64,000 nt of DNA from Photobacterium lipolyticum (GCF_003026475.1 NZ_PYMC01000006.1:1-64000); one strand, 5' to 3'. Positions 34,473 through 45,331 are shown, counted from the first letter of the stretch. Program-made: numbers and translations. The notes: generated from the letters alone by a model not told the origin.

Positions 34473-37051
34473 TCTGCCTCCTTGAACTCGCAACAAAAAT
34501 GGCCGTTTTCATCCTGGCCCAGATGAATACTTAGCAATGGTGTATTGTTTGACATTGCGGCAATAATTTGGACCGACAGGATCGGTTTCAGCTGTCCGTT
34601 GATCAGGGCATCAATATTTCTGGCACCCGTTTCGGTTAGGGTGCAGCTGGCTGCGATGTGGGAAAGCACCTCATCATCGAAGGTAAAGGCGATATTTTGC
34701 CTCGCTAACTGTTCGCCAAGTTGGTTCATGCGAATTTCAGCTAATTGCGCTAAGGTGTCTTGCTCCAGTGGGTAAAAGGGCACAATATTCATTCGTGCCA
34801 CGAGGGCTGGTTTAAAATAATGGTTGAGTGTCGGACGGATCGCCGTTTTCAGGGTTTGGCTGTCTGGTCGCTGCTCTTCACAGAGCTGGGTGATGACGTC
34901 AGAGGCAAGATTTGAGGTCATGATGATCAGTGTCTGGCGAAAATTAATCTCACGTCCTTCACCATCATTGACGATACCTTTATCAAAAATCTGATAGAAC
35001 AGGTTCATGACTTCCGGATCGGCTTTTTCCACTTCGTCGAGCAAAATAACTGAATACGGACGCTGACGTACAGCTTCGGTTAATACCCCACCTTCGCCAT
35101 AACCGACATAACCCGGAGGAGAGCCAATCAGACGGGAAACGGTATGTTTTTCCTGAAATTCGGACATGTTGATAGTCGTCAGGAACTGCTCGCCGCCGTA
35201 CATTAAGTTGGCAATGGCCTGAGCAGTCTGAGTTTTTCCGATGCCACTGGGGCCGACAAAGAGAAATACGCCAGTCGGGGCGTTAGGATTATTCAGTCCG
35301 GCAGCGGTTGCTTGTACTGCTTGTTCGAGGGCGATAACTGCATCGTCCTGCCCTTTGATTTGATCTTTCAGCTGTTGCCGGATATTCAGTACTTGCTCGT
35401 TTCTTGCCTTCATTAAGGTGCCGAGCGGAATACCTGTCCAGTGTGCGATGACTTCACCAATTAACGCCGGACAGACTTCGTAATTGACTAAGTCTGCTTG
35501 TGCTTTTAGTTCGGCAAGCTCGCTTGCTAACCGTGTCTGGTGTTCAATTTTTGCCTGTTTATCTTCATCACTGACTGTATTGATGGACGAACGGATATCA
35601 AGCAGTGCTTGCGCAAGCTCGGTTTGCTGGTGCCAAAGCATTTCCAGCGCATCGTATTCGATTTGGCTGGTGGTTAGTAGCTCTTGAAGCGCTTCTATTT
35701 GCGTCGGATCTTTTTCGAGTCCGGCTTCCTGATCGCGCAGGTGAGACTGCAATTCACGTTCGGTGATGGCGATCTGGTGCAGGTGTTTTTCTAATGGCTC
35801 AGGCTTTGAACGCAAGTTGATTTTAACCCGAGCACAAGCGGTATCGAGCAAATCAATCGCTTTATCAGGTAGTTGGCGCCCAGTCAGGTAGCGTGCCGAT
35901 AATTCCGCTGCAGCGCTGATGGCATCGTCACGAATGTATACGCCATGGGCTTCTTCATAGCGGCCGGCTAAGCCTCGTAATATGGTGGTTGCCTGCTCAA
36001 CATCCGGTTCATCGACTTTAATAGGCTGGAAGCGACGGGCTAATGCCGGATCTTTTTCAATGTATTTTTTGTACTCCGACCAGGTTGTGGCGCCAATCGT
36101 GCGTAATTCGCCACGGGCAAGTGCGGGTTTTAACAGGTTTGCGGCATCGTTTCCGCCAGCCTGACCACCGGCACCAATGAGGGTGTGGGCTTCATCAATA
36201 AAGAGAATAATAGGAGTCGGATTTTGTTGTACTGCGTTGATCACCGCATTTAAGCGACGCTCAAATTCTCCCTTTATACTGGCACCTGCTTGTAATAAAC
36301 CAAGATCAAGTGAGAGTAGGGTGACATCTGCGAGAATATCCGGTACTTCGCCCGCGGCTATTTTTAATGCCAGCCCTTCAACCAGAGCGGTTTTACCGAC
36401 ACCGGCTTCACCGACGATCATAGGGTTGTTTTTTCGGCGGCGAGCTAGAATGTCAATCATTTGCCGGATCTCCTGATCACGACATAACACCGGGTCGATA
36501 CGATGGTCTCTGGCAAGTTGAGTATAATTGGTGGTGTAGGCTTCCAGCGTCTCGTCGCCGTCAACCTGCCGAGATTGCTGTTGATGTGCTGTTTCAATTA
36601 ACCCCAGCAGTTGGTTTTCCAGCTTGTCCGCTGGGATCTGGTTTAACACTTCAAAATACGGGGCATGTCCGTATCGTACCGGGTTTGTCAGCAGCGCGAG
36701 CAGTAAGCAGCCAGAGAGGATTTCTTGCTGTTTGAGCTGTAAGGTGGCAAACAGGTATGCCTCTTGTAACCATGCAATTAATGCTGGTGACAATACCGGG
36801 TGCAGGGTCTCATTGGTTGAGATTTTACGGCCATGTTGCAAGGTTTTAACCAACCCATTGGTGCATAGTTCAAACTGTTGGCAAGCGTTATTCCAAAAGC
36901 TTTTCGGATTATTTAGGAGTGCTAGAATGACATCTTCACACAGCACTTCTTGCCCACCGCGTGATACACATAGCTGAGCCGCTTGCTCCAATGCCTGATG
37001 CGATTCTTTATCCAAGGCTTTGATCAATTGTTGTAGCTCTACGTTTAACAT
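34469..37051 (-). CDS. clpV: ClpV (TssH), sheath-recycling AAA+ ATPase
   Basis: An 860-residue Clp/Hsp100 ATPase that takes apart the contracted TssB/TssC sheath. It has an N-terminal sheath-binding domain (about 1-160), a first AAA+ module with Walker [10 protein letters not shown] and Walker [10 protein letters not shown], a middle coiled coil, and a second AAA+ module with GPSGIGKTQ and [11 protein letters not shown]. The start overlaps the tssG stop by seven bases and the stop overlaps the vasH start. Confidence 0.97.
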   Translation of the reverse strand: MLNVELQQLIKALDKESHQALEQAAQLCVSRGGQEVLCEDVILALLNNPKSFWNNACQQFELCTNGLVKTLQHGRKISTNETLHPVLSPALIAWLQEAYLFATLQLKQQEILSGCLLLALLTNPVRYGHAPYFEVLNQIPADKLENQLLGLIETAHQQQSRQVDGDETLEAYTTNYTQLARDHRIDPVLCRDQEIRQMIDILARRRKNNPMIVGEAGVGKTALVEGLALKIAAGEVPDILADVTLLSLDLGLLQAGASIKGEFERRLNAVINAVQQNPTPIILFIDEAHTLIGAGGQAGGNDAANLLKPALARGELRTIGATTWSEYKKYIEKDPALARRFQPIKVDEPDVEQATTILRGLAGRYEEAHGVYIRDDAISAAAELSARYLTGRQLPDKAIDLLDTACARVKINLRSKPEPLEKHLHQIAITERELQSHLRDQEAGLEKDPTQIEALQELLTTSQIEYDALEMLWHQQTELAQALLDIRSSINTVSDEDKQAKIEHQTRLASELAELKAQADLVNYEVCPALIGEVIAHWTGIPLGTLMKARNEQVLNIRQQLKDQIKGQDDAVIALEQAVQATAAGLNNPNAPTGVFLFVGPSGIGKTQTAQAIANLMYGGEQFLTTINMSEFQEKHTVSRLIGSPPGYVGYGEGGVLTEAVRQRPYSVILLDEVEKADPEVMNLFYQIFDKGIVNDGEGREINFRQTLIIMTSNLASDVITQLCEEQRPDSQTLKTAIRPTLNHYFKPALVARMNIVPFYPLEQDTLAQLAEIRMNQLGEQLARQNIAFTFDDEVLSHIAASCTLTETGARNIDALINGQLKPILSVQIIAAMSNNTPLLSIHLGQDENGHFCCEFKEAE

Positions 37052-38052
37052 AGCGTGTTTCCTGAAAGGGTAATATTGCTCTCATTAGGTTTGGAACCTA
37101 GCCAACTCGTCCATCCGAGACGACATTCATTGTCGGTTTGAATTTTGAGTGGCCGAGGTTCGCCCTGTTGAAGGTGAAGCTGAATATCGAAGTCCATCGG
37201 GTCTTTTACCGCGAAGCGAACGAGCTGATGTAAGGTGAGCCAATCTGGCTCTCCTTCAAGAAAACGATGGAACTGCACCCAAGTGAGCTCTCGGATATGG
37301 ATCCGGAATTTGTTGGCGCGATCACGGATGGTTTCCCCTAACACGGTTGTTTGGCCTAAGGTATTATTGACTGTGCCAAGTTGATTTTTCTGGCTCGGGT
37401 GGATCGCGCAGTAGCGTAATGTGCACTGCTCGATATCAATTTGTGGTAACTGAAAATAGTAACGAAGTGTGGCTTCGATAGCGGCGGCTGAACGCACCCG
37501 TTGATTGAGCAGCCCGAGATAAGGCAGTAACCTGACCCAGTCAATATTGTCATTGGTTCGTAATGTTTCATCCTTCAGGCCGAGCAGTGAGAAGGTGTAG
37601 TGTGAGAAGGGATCAGATGCGCCGCTTCGAAATGATGCGTTATACCGATATTTCTTCCAGATTGTATGGAGCAAGCGGTGAATACGATGATGGAAAATAT
37701 CCAGAAAGTTCTGAATCGCTTTGGACTCGTTATTAGAGACGTAATCACTGTAATAGCTGGGTAATGGCGAAGAAGCGCCAAACAATGCGAGCAAATTCAA
37801 GGTAACCGTGGTCCGGTATTGCCCGTATTTGTCGGTATAAGCCTCAACGCGCTCTATATCACTGGCAGCAAAAGCCTGTGAGGGGTTGGCGATGAATTGA
37901 ATGCGTTCATAAGCCTGATCCTTATCGAGTTCCGGGTGCTGCTCCGTTAGCCAGCTACAGATTTTATCAATCGCCTGAATGACGTTGAAACGTCTGATAT
38001 CACGGTCAAACTCAATCAGATCACGGGTTGTTGACCGACTCGCACTGGCCAT
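37045..38052 (-). CDS. tssG: TssG (VasB), T6SS baseplate protein
   Basis: A 335-residue baseplate wedge protein. Seen: FNVIQAIDKI near the start, ERIQFIANPSQAFAASDIE, then TVTLNLLALFGASSPLPSYY, which is typical for TssG, and HIRELTWVQFHRFLEGE near the end. The start lies 37 bases inside tssF and the end overlaps clpV. Confidence 0.96.
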   Translation of the reverse strand: MASASRSTTRDLIEFDRDIRRFNVIQAIDKICSWLTEQHPELDKDQAYERIQFIANPSQAFAASDIERVEAYTDKYGQYRTTVTLNLLALFGASSPLPSYYSDYVSNNESKAIQNFLDIFHHRIHRLLHTIWKKYRYNASFRSGASDPFSHYTFSLLGLKDETLRTNDNIDWVRLLPYLGLLNQRVRSAAAIEATLRYYFQLPQIDIEQCTLRYCAIHPSQKNQLGTVNNTLGQTTVLGETIRDRANKFRIHIRELTWVQFHRFLEGEPDWLTLHQLVRFAVKDPMDFDIQLHLQQGEPRPLKIQTDNECRLGWTSWLGSKPNESNITLSGNTLC

Positions 38053-39773
38053 GAGTAGTCTCCTCCTTCGGTACTGTGGACTGAAAGCATGTTGAATGCG
38101 TTGATGCTGGCGTAAAGCGAAAAAAACTCGTTAAGCACGGCAGTGAACAGGTAGAGCTCTCCCTCACAGAGAAAATGTTTGGTATCGAGCGTTAAGTGAG
38201 TATGGGTACCCCGGACAGGTAGCCCTTTAAGTAAGAGATCGACAGGGTCTGTCGTGAGATTTTTAATGCCATCAAGCAGGTGGCGGGTTCGTTTGGCTTT
38301 TGTATCATCCTGATTTCCGGGGAAGTCATAGGCTTTAAGGATTTTTTTTAGTGCTTCGGGTTTAGTCAGAGAGACATAGTTCAGCGACATATTGGAAATT
38401 AATGACCACAATCCATCTTTTTCAAATGGCGGCGCATATAAAGGCGTGGGCATGGTAATGTTCTTAAATGTTGTAAATTCAGGCGATGAGTCGGTCATTT
38501 CGCAAATGCTGCCCAGAGGCAGTAATTGGGGGTGTTGACCATTGCAGGCAGTGACCGAGACTGAAACGGTGATTGCGCGATATGTGGTGGTTTGTAGGTT
38601 GAACGACAAATAGGTATCAATCTGGCGAGTCACAATGTTAGGTGATTGTTTGATGCTGTAATAACTGCCTTTACCATTTTGCGCATCGTGCTCGAATGAT
38701 TCAAAGTTATGAAAGGTAATTCGACCTTGCTGCCCTGGCTGCCATCCCGTTACGCTGTTGATTCCAATTACAATGCCGCTGGCTTTATGGTCAGTTACCG
38801 GGGTTAATTTATAAAGTGTTTTACGGTGGTCAAGCAAGAGAGGTGACGTATCGGTATCAAAGATATTAATAATCGGGGTACAAAATAAAGTCGCTTCAGC
38901 GCGATCCGGATAAAACTGGCTAAGTGGCAGTTGATCAAAATGAAAAGAAAACTCGACCCATGTACATTCACCAGCGAGTTCTGCTGTCCATAGTGGCAAT
39001 GACGTCAGGTCGATATACTGAAACTTTTCCGGATAACAGAAAAACTCTTGAATATGGCGATATCCCATAAAAGTATTCAGCGGATAATCAATAAGCCCTT
39101 CGTCGCTGGCAAAGCCAACCGGTTTTATTGATGTTGCCGGTAGCCTTGTTTGAGTGATGACTTCTGATTCGGCGTCTAAAAGGCGGTAGTCAATGTGTTT
39201 GCAGTGGTTTAGCAGCGCAAGGATCAGATTCAGGCAGGTTGCTTTGTCACCTTGGAAATGAAACCGTAATTGATTGAGATTGATAGCATCAATTTTTGCA
39301 CCATTTTCAAGCATTAAACGGATCGTATAGATCCCTCCATCTCCTGTTGAGTTATATTGTGTAGATGCAATCGAGAGTGGATATATTTCAGTTTCGAAAC
39401 AGGTTTTGAACTGGCAACTCACGCCCTCGACGGTTTCGCTTCGAACGGAGATGCCCCGCGGGATCAGTTGTTTCTGATTCAGTTCAGCTTTTGGAGTAAA
39501 GGCAAGTGTACTGATCGCCGGAGTAGGGCGAACATAGTTTGGCCAGAGTAAACGCATAAGCGAATGGGTAAGCTCTGGCAGTTCATCATCAAGGCGCTGG
39601 CGCAGACGTCCGGTTAGAAAGGCAAAACCTTCAAATAAGCGTTCAACATCAGGATCTTGCCCCTGCTGGCTAAGGTAAGGTGCCAGTGCCGGGTTTTCAT
39701 CAGCAAACTCTTTGCCAAGTTCACGGAGGGCTGCCAGTTCACTAAGGTAGTAATGGTTGAAGTTCATGAACAT
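38016..39773 (-). CDS. tssF: TssF (VasA), T6SS baseplate protein
   Basis: A 585-residue baseplate wedge protein that pairs with TssG. The N-terminus has YYLSELAALRELGKEFADENP and DPDVERLFEGFAFLTGRL, both diagnostic, and the C-terminus SLYASINAFNMLSV. ATG 39773 and ATG 39767 are both possible; the latter makes an ATGA overlap with the tssE stop. The long overlap with tssG implies coupled translation of the two partners. Confidence 0.96.
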   Translation of the reverse strand: MFMNFNHYYLSELAALRELGKEFADENPALAPYLSQQGQDPDVERLFEGFAFLTGRLRQRLDDELPELTHSLMRLLWPNYVRPTPAISTLAFTPKAELNQKQLIPRGISVRSETVEGVSCQFKTCFETEIYPLSIASTQYNSTGDGGIYTIRLMLENGAKIDAINLNQLRFHFQGDKATCLNLILALLNHCKHIDYRLLDAESEVITQTRLPATSIKPVGFASDEGLIDYPLNTFMGYRHIQEFFCYPEKFQYIDLTSLPLWTAELAGECTWVEFSFHFDQLPLSQFYPDRAEATLFCTPIINIFDTDTSPLLLDHRKTLYKLTPVTDHKASGIVIGINSVTGWQPGQQGRITFHNFESFEHDAQNGKGSYYSIKQSPNIVTRQIDTYLSFNLQTTTYRAITVSVSVTACNGQHPQLLPLGSICEMTDSSPEFTTFKNITMPTPLYAPPFEKDGLWSLISNMSLNYVSLTKPEALKKILKAYDFPGNQDDTKAKRTRHLLDGIKNLTTDPVDLLLKGLPVRGTHTHLTLDTKHFLCEGELYLFTAVLNEFFSLYASINAFNMLSVHSTEGGDYSWPVRVGQQPVI

Positions 39774-40177
39774 TCAACCCGGTGACGGTCATGATTGTTC
39801 AAGTGTGTCGAAAAGGAAATGCAGTCTGTTCTGCCATTGATCATCACATTACCTTCAATGTTAAAGGTAAGGTTAAGCGGATTATTGACATCGCCAAGGT
39901 ACTTAACCGAGGCTTCGTGCAGGCGAGGTTCAAATTGATGAATAACACGTTCGATTTCACGTCGTATATGCTGAATCGCGTCAAAAGGGCTCATATGCTG
40001 GCTATTGAGATCAGGCAGTCCGAGTTGAGGCACGGTCATCGCTGAGCCCTGACGGGTTCCGATTAATTGTGATATGTGCTGTTTAATCGACAGGCAAAGT
40101 GCATCGATATCCGATAAGTGACGGGTACGTTCTGCATCGCCTGACAGGCGATCAAAAAGTCTGTTTCGCATATTCAT
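39764..40177 (-). CDS. tssE: TssE, gp25-like T6SS baseplate protein
   Basis: A 137-residue homologue of the phage T4 wedge protein gp25. It carries LFDRLSG near the N-terminus and the conserved IEREIERVIHQFEPRL-type segment (RREIERVIHQFEPRL). It helps to start sheath polymerisation. It follows tssC after a 68-base gap and overlaps tssF. ATG 40171 is an alternative start two codons downstream. Confidence 0.94.
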   Translation of the reverse strand: MNMRNRLFDRLSGDAERTRHLSDIDALCLSIKQHISQLIGTRQGSAMTVPQLGLPDLNSQHMSPFDAIQHIRREIERVIHQFEPRLHEASVKYLGDVNNPLNLTFNIEGNVMINGRTDCISFSTHLNNHDRHRVECS

Positions 40178-40245
40178 TTCACCTGACGGAGCCTCGCCAA
40201 AACGGCTGACGAGGCAAGTACATTAAGGTTTAGCTACAAGTAACG

Positions 40246-41736
40246 TTATGGATAAATATTGCCGTCTGAATCGAGTTTTCCGACCAGCGATAGCGTAAAA
40301 TCAGCGCCCATATATTTAAAATGAGGGCGAACCGCTAAGCTCACGCGATACCAACCGGGATCTGAAGCAACATCTTCGACACGGATGCTGGCTGCACGCA
40401 GAGGCCGACGACTACGAACTTCTGCTGGTGGGTTTTCTTGGTCAGCGACATATTGGCGTATCCAAGTGTTCAACTCAGATTGCAAATCAGTACGTTCTTT
40501 CCAACTACCAATTTGTTCGCGCTGCAGTACCTTTATGTAATGGGCGAGGCGGCTGATGATGAATAAATATGGTAACTGAGTCCCCAGTTTGTAGTTCAGT
40601 TCGGCGCGTTTACCTTCATCGGTATTGCTGAATACTTTTGGTTTTTGCACTGAGTTTGCAGAGAAAAATGCAGCATTGTCTGAACCTTTACGCATGGTAA
40701 GAGCAATAAAACCTTCTGCAGCTAACTCATATTCACGGCGATCAGATATGAGCACTTCTGTTGGAATTTTGGTTTCAATATCGCCCATGCTTTCAAAATG
40801 ATGCAGCGGCAAGTCATCGACCGCACCACCAGATTGCGGACCAATAATGTTCGGACACCAACGATAGTTGGCAAAACTGGCGGTAAGCCGTGATGCCATT
40901 GCAAAGGCAGTGTTACCCCATAAATAATGTTCGTGTGTTTGTGATACATCTTCTTGGTAGTTGAAAGCTTTTATCGGATTTTCTTCTGGATCGTAAGGTT
41001 GCCTCAATAGAAATCGCGGTAACGTTAAACCAACGAAACGAGAATCTTCTTGCTCACGGAAGCCTTGCCATTTTGTGAACATCGGACTTTCGAAATGCGC
41101 ACTGAGATCTTTTAGATCTGGCAGGCCTTCGAATGATTCCATACCAAAAAACTGTGGTCCGGCAGCAGAAATAAATGGCGCATGTGACATTGCTGCGATG
41201 GAGGCAATATTCTGCATTGTTTTAATGTCTGGTGCGGAGGGGCTGAAGTGATAGTTACCGATAATCGCGCCGACGGGCTCACCACCAAACTGACCGTATT
41301 CAGCCGTATAGATGTGCTTATACAAACCGGATTTTGTGATTTCTGGCGCATCTTCAAAATCTTCAAGCAGATCATTTTTAGAAATATTAATGATCTCGAT
41401 TTTATTGTTTTCACGGAAATCGGTACGATCAACAAGCATTTTCAAGCCACGCCATGCCGATTCGAGTTGCTGGAATGCCTCATGGTGTAGGATTTCATCA
41501 ACCTGGTGGCTTAAACGTTGATCGAGCTCGGTGATCATTTTATCAATTAACGCTTTGTTCACTCCACCTTCTTGATTATTGGGTTTGAGTAGCTCTTGTA
41601 TAAATGCGCTCAGTCCCCGTTTTGCGATGCCGTATGTTTCATCATGCGGATTGATGTTGGTTTTTGCGACAATTTGATCAAGTAAGCCGTTTGATGTTTC
41701 AGTTTGGACTTCTGGTGCGACTGCTGCTTCTGCCAT
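40246..41736 (-). CDS. tssC: TssC (VipB), large sheath subunit
   Basis: A 496-residue protein that with TssB forms the contractile sheath. It shows AWRGLKMLVDRTDFRENNKIE, EYGQFGGEPVGAIIGNYHF, and RFVGLTLPRFLLRQPYDP, all well-known TssC segments, and a C-terminal DPGWYRVSLAVRPHFKYMG. It has a strong ribosome-binding site (AAGGAG) in the six-base gap after tssB. Confidence 0.98.
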   Translation of the reverse strand: MAEAAVAPEVQTETSNGLLDQIVAKTNINPHDETYGIAKRGLSAFIQELLKPNNQEGGVNKALIDKMITELDQRLSHQVDEILHHEAFQQLESAWRGLKMLVDRTDFRENNKIEIINISKNDLLEDFEDAPEITKSGLYKHIYTAEYGQFGGEPVGAIIGNYHFSPSAPDIKTMQNIASIAAMSHAPFISAAGPQFFGMESFEGLPDLKDLSAHFESPMFTKWQGFREQEDSRFVGLTLPRFLLRQPYDPEENPIKAFNYQEDVSQTHEHYLWGNTAFAMASRLTASFANYRWCPNIIGPQSGGAVDDLPLHHFESMGDIETKIPTEVLISDRREYELAAEGFIALTMRKGSDNAAFFSANSVQKPKVFSNTDEGKRAELNYKLGTQLPYLFIISRLAHYIKVLQREQIGSWKERTDLQSELNTWIRQYVADQENPPAEVRSRRPLRAASIRVEDVASDPGWYRVSLAVRPHFKYMGADFTLSLVGKLDSDGNIYP

Positions 41737-41742
41737 GCTTTG

Positions 41743-42243
41743 TTACTCCTTGTTCTCTGAAAGGCCAAGTTCATTCAGTAGTTTTTGGCGTGCAGTCTCA
41801 TCAACTAACGCTTGCTCTATTGCTTTGCGGAAGGAGGGGACGTTACCAAGCGGACCTTTAAGCGAAACCAGTGCTTCACGTAAATTCATGAGTCCTTTCA
41901 GTTCAGGAACTTGTTCAACGATGCTTGCTGGATCGAAATCTTTCATGTTTTTGACTTTAAGTGAAACAGGGATATCGGCATTACTGTCTTCACCGTCCTG
42001 AAGCGCATTGCTAACATTAAAGTTAAGACTAAGCTCTTGTTTTTCTAGAACATCATTGAAGTTACTTTTATCAATACTAATGGGTTGACGATCCTCCAAC
42101 TTTCGATCATCACTACGTTGGGTAAAGTCACCTAAAACCATGACCTTAAGAGGTAGTTCAACATCTTCAGTTGCCCCATTACTTGCTGGTTTGAATGTAA
42201 CGTTGACACGTTCCTTGGGGGCGACAGAGGCTTCTTTCGACAT
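41743..42243 (-). CDS. tssB: TssB (VipA), small sheath subunit
   Basis: A 166-residue partner of TssC. It begins MSKEASVAPKERVNV and has LPLKVMVLGDFTQR and VSLKVKNMKDFDPASIVEQVP, characteristic of the family; the C-terminal helix (ARQKLLNELGL) is the ClpV-accessible end. ATG 42243 is preceded by AAGGAGATATC. Confidence 0.97.
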   Translation of the reverse strand: MSKEASVAPKERVNVTFKPASNGATEDVELPLKVMVLGDFTQRSDDRKLEDRQPISIDKSNFNDVLEKQELSLNFNVSNALQDGEDSNADIPVSLKVKNMKDFDPASIVEQVPELKGLMNLREALVSLKGPLGNVPSFRKAIEQALVDETARQKLLNELGLSENKE

Positions 42244-42259
42244 GATATCTCCTTGATAA

Positions 42260-43810
42260 TTAAATGTTTAAAATTCGAATTGGATTAAGACTGCAAAGCC
42301 TCTCACTAATAACTTGTATCTGCTCCGGATCCTGTTCCTTGCTTGGTCGTTGCTGCAAACTGCTTAGCCAAAGCGCAAGTAATCGTTCCTGCAGTACTGG
42401 CTCCCAAGTTGCCAGATGTGACGACGTAAAACGGGTATCGAGTGAATGTAAAATTGAGCATGCAAGATCAAACTGGCGTGAATACATAAATAATTGAGCT
42501 TGAGAGAGTTGCCAGAAGAATTGTTCACGTTGTGAATATGCCTGCTGATAACCTTGAACAAGTGGTGCTACAGCACCGCTGATCCCCAGTTTTTTTAGCG
42601 ATGATTTAGCTTGTTCCAGAGCGAGATCCCATGGCTTCTCCGTGCCGTCAATAAGAAGGTGTTCAGCCGGTATCTTGCTTGCGTCACCCGGTTTAGTTAC
42701 CTGTTGTGAAAGCCAGTCTTGTGTCTCACTACTCGCAAATGGGACTCCATCATCAAATGTCAATTTGATTAAATTCGGGTTTTGTTGAACAAATGCAGCG
42801 ACTTCACGGCACACTACTTCAGCACCATCGGAGTTCCCCAGTGCTTCTAAGCTTTGCCATGCCAGGTAGTGGCCATCCAACCAGAATGGCGCTTTAGTTA
42901 AGCTGATCTCTAATTCTGTCAGTAATTCGCTGTATTTTTGTCCGTTAAACAGGTTGTCGTAGTGTTGTGTTTTACTTAAAGGAACTGGCTTTAAAGGTGT
43001 GGCACCGTCGATATTTCCTTTTGGGGCTTGTAAAATATTCAACCAGGTCAAGGTGCGATTTAATTTGTATGCTCTTGAATCACCAATTTTTTTTGTTAGC
43101 CAAAAGTGAGATATTTTGCGAGAAATTTCCTGTATTTGTCGCAGTGCTTTATTGGCATCCTCGTTGCTGGATATTTCGCAATCTTGAGATTGCCGCGGCC
43201 CCAGAGTTGAACCTGCATTTATGGTTTGTGTTACATTTTTTGTTTCTTCACTCTTGGTTTCTTGCGTATCAACGGCAATGCGCTTAAGTGCCGTTTTTGC
43301 CTTTTTGATTAATGGTAATAGGTTTGGAACCTCATTTTGATATAAGAGCTCGATCATTTCATCGGTGTGACTAAACACGTCGATTGCAAACTCCAGGTCT
43401 GGTTTTGAAGCTTTTCCGAGGTGTTTACCGAACTCAGTGTCAATAAATGTTATGTAGTTAGTGACAACACCTATTTGCGTCCTTTTTCTCGAAGGGTAGG
43501 CAAGTTCTCCAAATGCTGAAAAAAAGGCACCAAGAACCTTTACACCTGAAATTAATCCTTTCAAGCTGGCATTGATTTTATACTCTGACCTTAGATGCCA
43601 GTTTAATAGTCGGTAATCTTTTGTCTCTGATTGTAATAAAATAGATGTTTGATTTTTTACCTTTTCCCAGTCGATTGAAGAATCTGAATATAAGCTGTTG
43701 TCTTTATTGACCTCGTTCTCAATATTCTCGAAACGTTCATCATATTTGAGCTCTGTGCCAACCTTGTCGCCATCTGTTAAGGGCGATAAAATGATATTAG
43801 TGAATTCCAT
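42260..43810 (-). CDS. tssA: TssA-type protein (VasJ-like), T6SS assembly
   Basis: A 516-residue protein with an N-terminal ImpA_N-type domain (ILSPLTDGDKVGTELKYDERFENIE) and a C-terminal part with LDGHYLAWQSLEALG and AEVVCREVAAFVQQNP, as in VasJ-like TssA proteins, which guide sheath and tube assembly at the baseplate or cap. No canonical ribosome-binding site is visible before ATG 43810. It is the first gene of the leftward core operon, so the promoter must lie in 43811-44250. Confidence 0.9.
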   Translation of the reverse strand: MEFTNIILSPLTDGDKVGTELKYDERFENIENEVNKDNSLYSDSSIDWEKVKNQTSILLQSETKDYRLLNWHLRSEYKINASLKGLISGVKVLGAFFSAFGELAYPSRKRTQIGVVTNYITFIDTEFGKHLGKASKPDLEFAIDVFSHTDEMIELLYQNEVPNLLPLIKKAKTALKRIAVDTQETKSEETKNVTQTINAGSTLGPRQSQDCEISSNEDANKALRQIQEISRKISHFWLTKKIGDSRAYKLNRTLTWLNILQAPKGNIDGATPLKPVPLSKTQHYDNLFNGQKYSELLTELEISLTKAPFWLDGHYLAWQSLEALGNSDGAEVVCREVAAFVQQNPNLIKLTFDDGVPFASSETQDWLSQQVTKPGDASKIPAEHLLIDGTEKPWDLALEQAKSSLKKLGISGAVAPLVQGYQQAYSQREQFFWQLSQAQLFMYSRQFDLACSILHSLDTRFTSSHLATWEPVLQERLLALWLSSLQQRPSKEQDPEQIQVISERLCSLNPIRILNI

Positions 43811-44433
43811 GAGTGAGTCTAAATTATAATTAAAAGTTATGTTTATTCTTTAATCTTTTTAGTGTGTGCAATGCTATTGCATATAGCAGGGCTCTGTAAA
43901 GACAATTTGCTCAAACCTTAATTTTGATATTTTTCTTTATTTACAGTAGCTTATGTTTGTTGCGGTTTGGTTTTGTTTCATGATTAATATATAAAGGTAA
44001 AGATAATTAATAAGTTTGGAGTTATATCACAGCAATTGATGTTGAATGAAAGTGTAGGGTGAGTCTAATAATCTTATGATTTTAGTGAAAGTGATAGTTA
44101 GATAATTAATATATTTTAATTAATATATTTTAATTGATGAGTTTGTGTTTATTTTCATCTTGGCTTTCTTATTGTAATTATAATTGGCACTGGCTATTGA
44201 AGAGAGGTGATTATTATCCGGCAAACAGACGCTGACAGTAATAAGCCTCGATGCAAACAAGCGCGTTGGTAGGCCGAATTACAGCGACTTACCGACTTTT
44301 CCGATTATTTCCGAGCCAGCAATCTATGGTTCTGACTGCCAAAGAGCGTCTCCAAGAGTGGAAATTTAAAACGGATAGACTAGTGTTATTGATACATTAT
44401 CGCTTAATAACGATGAGCTTTTGGAGAAAAATC
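43811..44433. other. Divergent regulatory region between tssA and the CBS gene
   Basis: Very AT-rich, with no supported gene. It holds a palindrome TGCAAT-GCT-ATTGCA (43867-43881), about 57 bases upstream of tssA, and two perfect tandem copies of TTAATATATTTTAA (44106-44133). Both could be protein-binding sites; AT-rich tracts of this kind attract H-NS-type silencers. An open frame runs leftward from the CBS start to 44251 but lacks a good start signal. Confidence 0.5.
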
Positions 44434-44883
44434 ATGACAGCAGGAGTGTATTGTAATCGTCAGGTGGTTATAACCGGTCCCGATACAACAATTAGCGAAG
44501 TTGCCAAACTTATGCGTGAATATCATGTCGGTAATTTGATTGTTGCAGAGAAACAGGGGGATAAAAATGTCCCCTTAGGTATCATTACCGATAGGGATTT
44601 GGTACTTCTTGTGCTTGCGCCACAAATTTCGGTTGACTCTGTTAGCGTTAAAGATGTCATGAGTAGCCCCCTTGTGACGGTCAAAGAAGAGCTTGGCTTA
44701 TTTGACACTCTGGATGTAATGCATAAGCATGGCATGCGTCGATTGCCTGTCGTGAACGAACGGGGAGGACTTGAAGGCATTATCACTGCGGATGATGTGC
44801 TGGGGGTACTGGCAGAAGCGACAAATAGTCTGATGAAGCTCACCAATAATGAGATAAAGCACGAGCAGGAGACTCGTTCCTGA
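44434..44883 (+). CDS. CBS-domain pair protein
   Basis: A 149-residue protein from ATG 44434, with GGAG seven bases upstream. An in-frame ATG at 44251 adds 61 residues of unconvincing sequence. It consists of two CBS motifs (ISEVAKLMREYHVGNLIV ... GIITDRDLV and FDTLDVMHKHGMRRLPVV ... GIITADDVL), which together bind adenosine nucleotides such as AMP or SAM. Stand-alone CBS proteins are usually energy or redox sensors acting on another protein; the target cannot be told here. It is divergent from tssA with no sign of being part of the T6SS. Confidence 0.88.
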   Translation: MTAGVYCNRQVVITGPDTTISEVAKLMREYHVGNLIVAEKQGDKNVPLGIITDRDLVLLVLAPQISVDSVSVKDVMSSPLVTVKEELGLFDTLDVMHKHGMRRLPVVNERGGLEGIITADDVLGVLAEATNSLMKLTNNEIKHEQETRS

Positions 44884-45275
44884 TTTTTCTTCAACTATCT
44901 GTTCTGACCAGCAAGCTGAATTTGCGGTGAAGCCTAGTAGTATCAGGATTCACGATTGACTATCAGTAGGGGGTAGCATCAGGTTTGTGTGGCCAAGGAG
45001 AAATGATGAAAAGTCTATTCAGCACCCGGTTTTGAGACAAGAACGGATTCACAAGGCAACCGCAAGTCATCTACCTGCCGTACTGTAGGCAAGAATAAGT
45101 ATTGTGATTGATGACTGCTAATGTCAAACATGAGCACTGTCTCCATGGTCAAATGTCGACTGGATATAATGAATGTCTAGTGAAGAAGTCTGCTCTTATT
45201 GGAGGTTTTAGTTGATTTAGTCGGAAGGGATTAGGGATAATTTAGATATTTGCTTTGTTTAATACCGTGGATAAT
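44884..45275. other. Intergenic region, no gene seen
   Basis: About 390 bases between convergent genes. I see no supported reading frame, tRNA or strong repeat until the terminator at 45276. Confidence 0.6.
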
Positions 45276-45299
45276 AAAGCCACCTGTCGGTGGCTTTTT
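45276..45299. terminator. Bidirectional terminator
   Basis: The stem AAAGCCACC/GGTGGCTTT has a TGTC tetraloop and T on the right side. It lies 33 bases past the stop of the leftward acyl-CoA synthetase gene. Confidence 0.88.
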
Positions 45300-45331
45300 A
45301 GTCGAGCGGGCATAGCTGAGGGTTTAGGAAA

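Noticed and set aside
44185-44200. TGGCAC followed by ATTGA as a sigma-54 promoter before the CBS gene
   Set aside because: At the position where the -12 GC should be, the bases are TG, so the essential element is missing.
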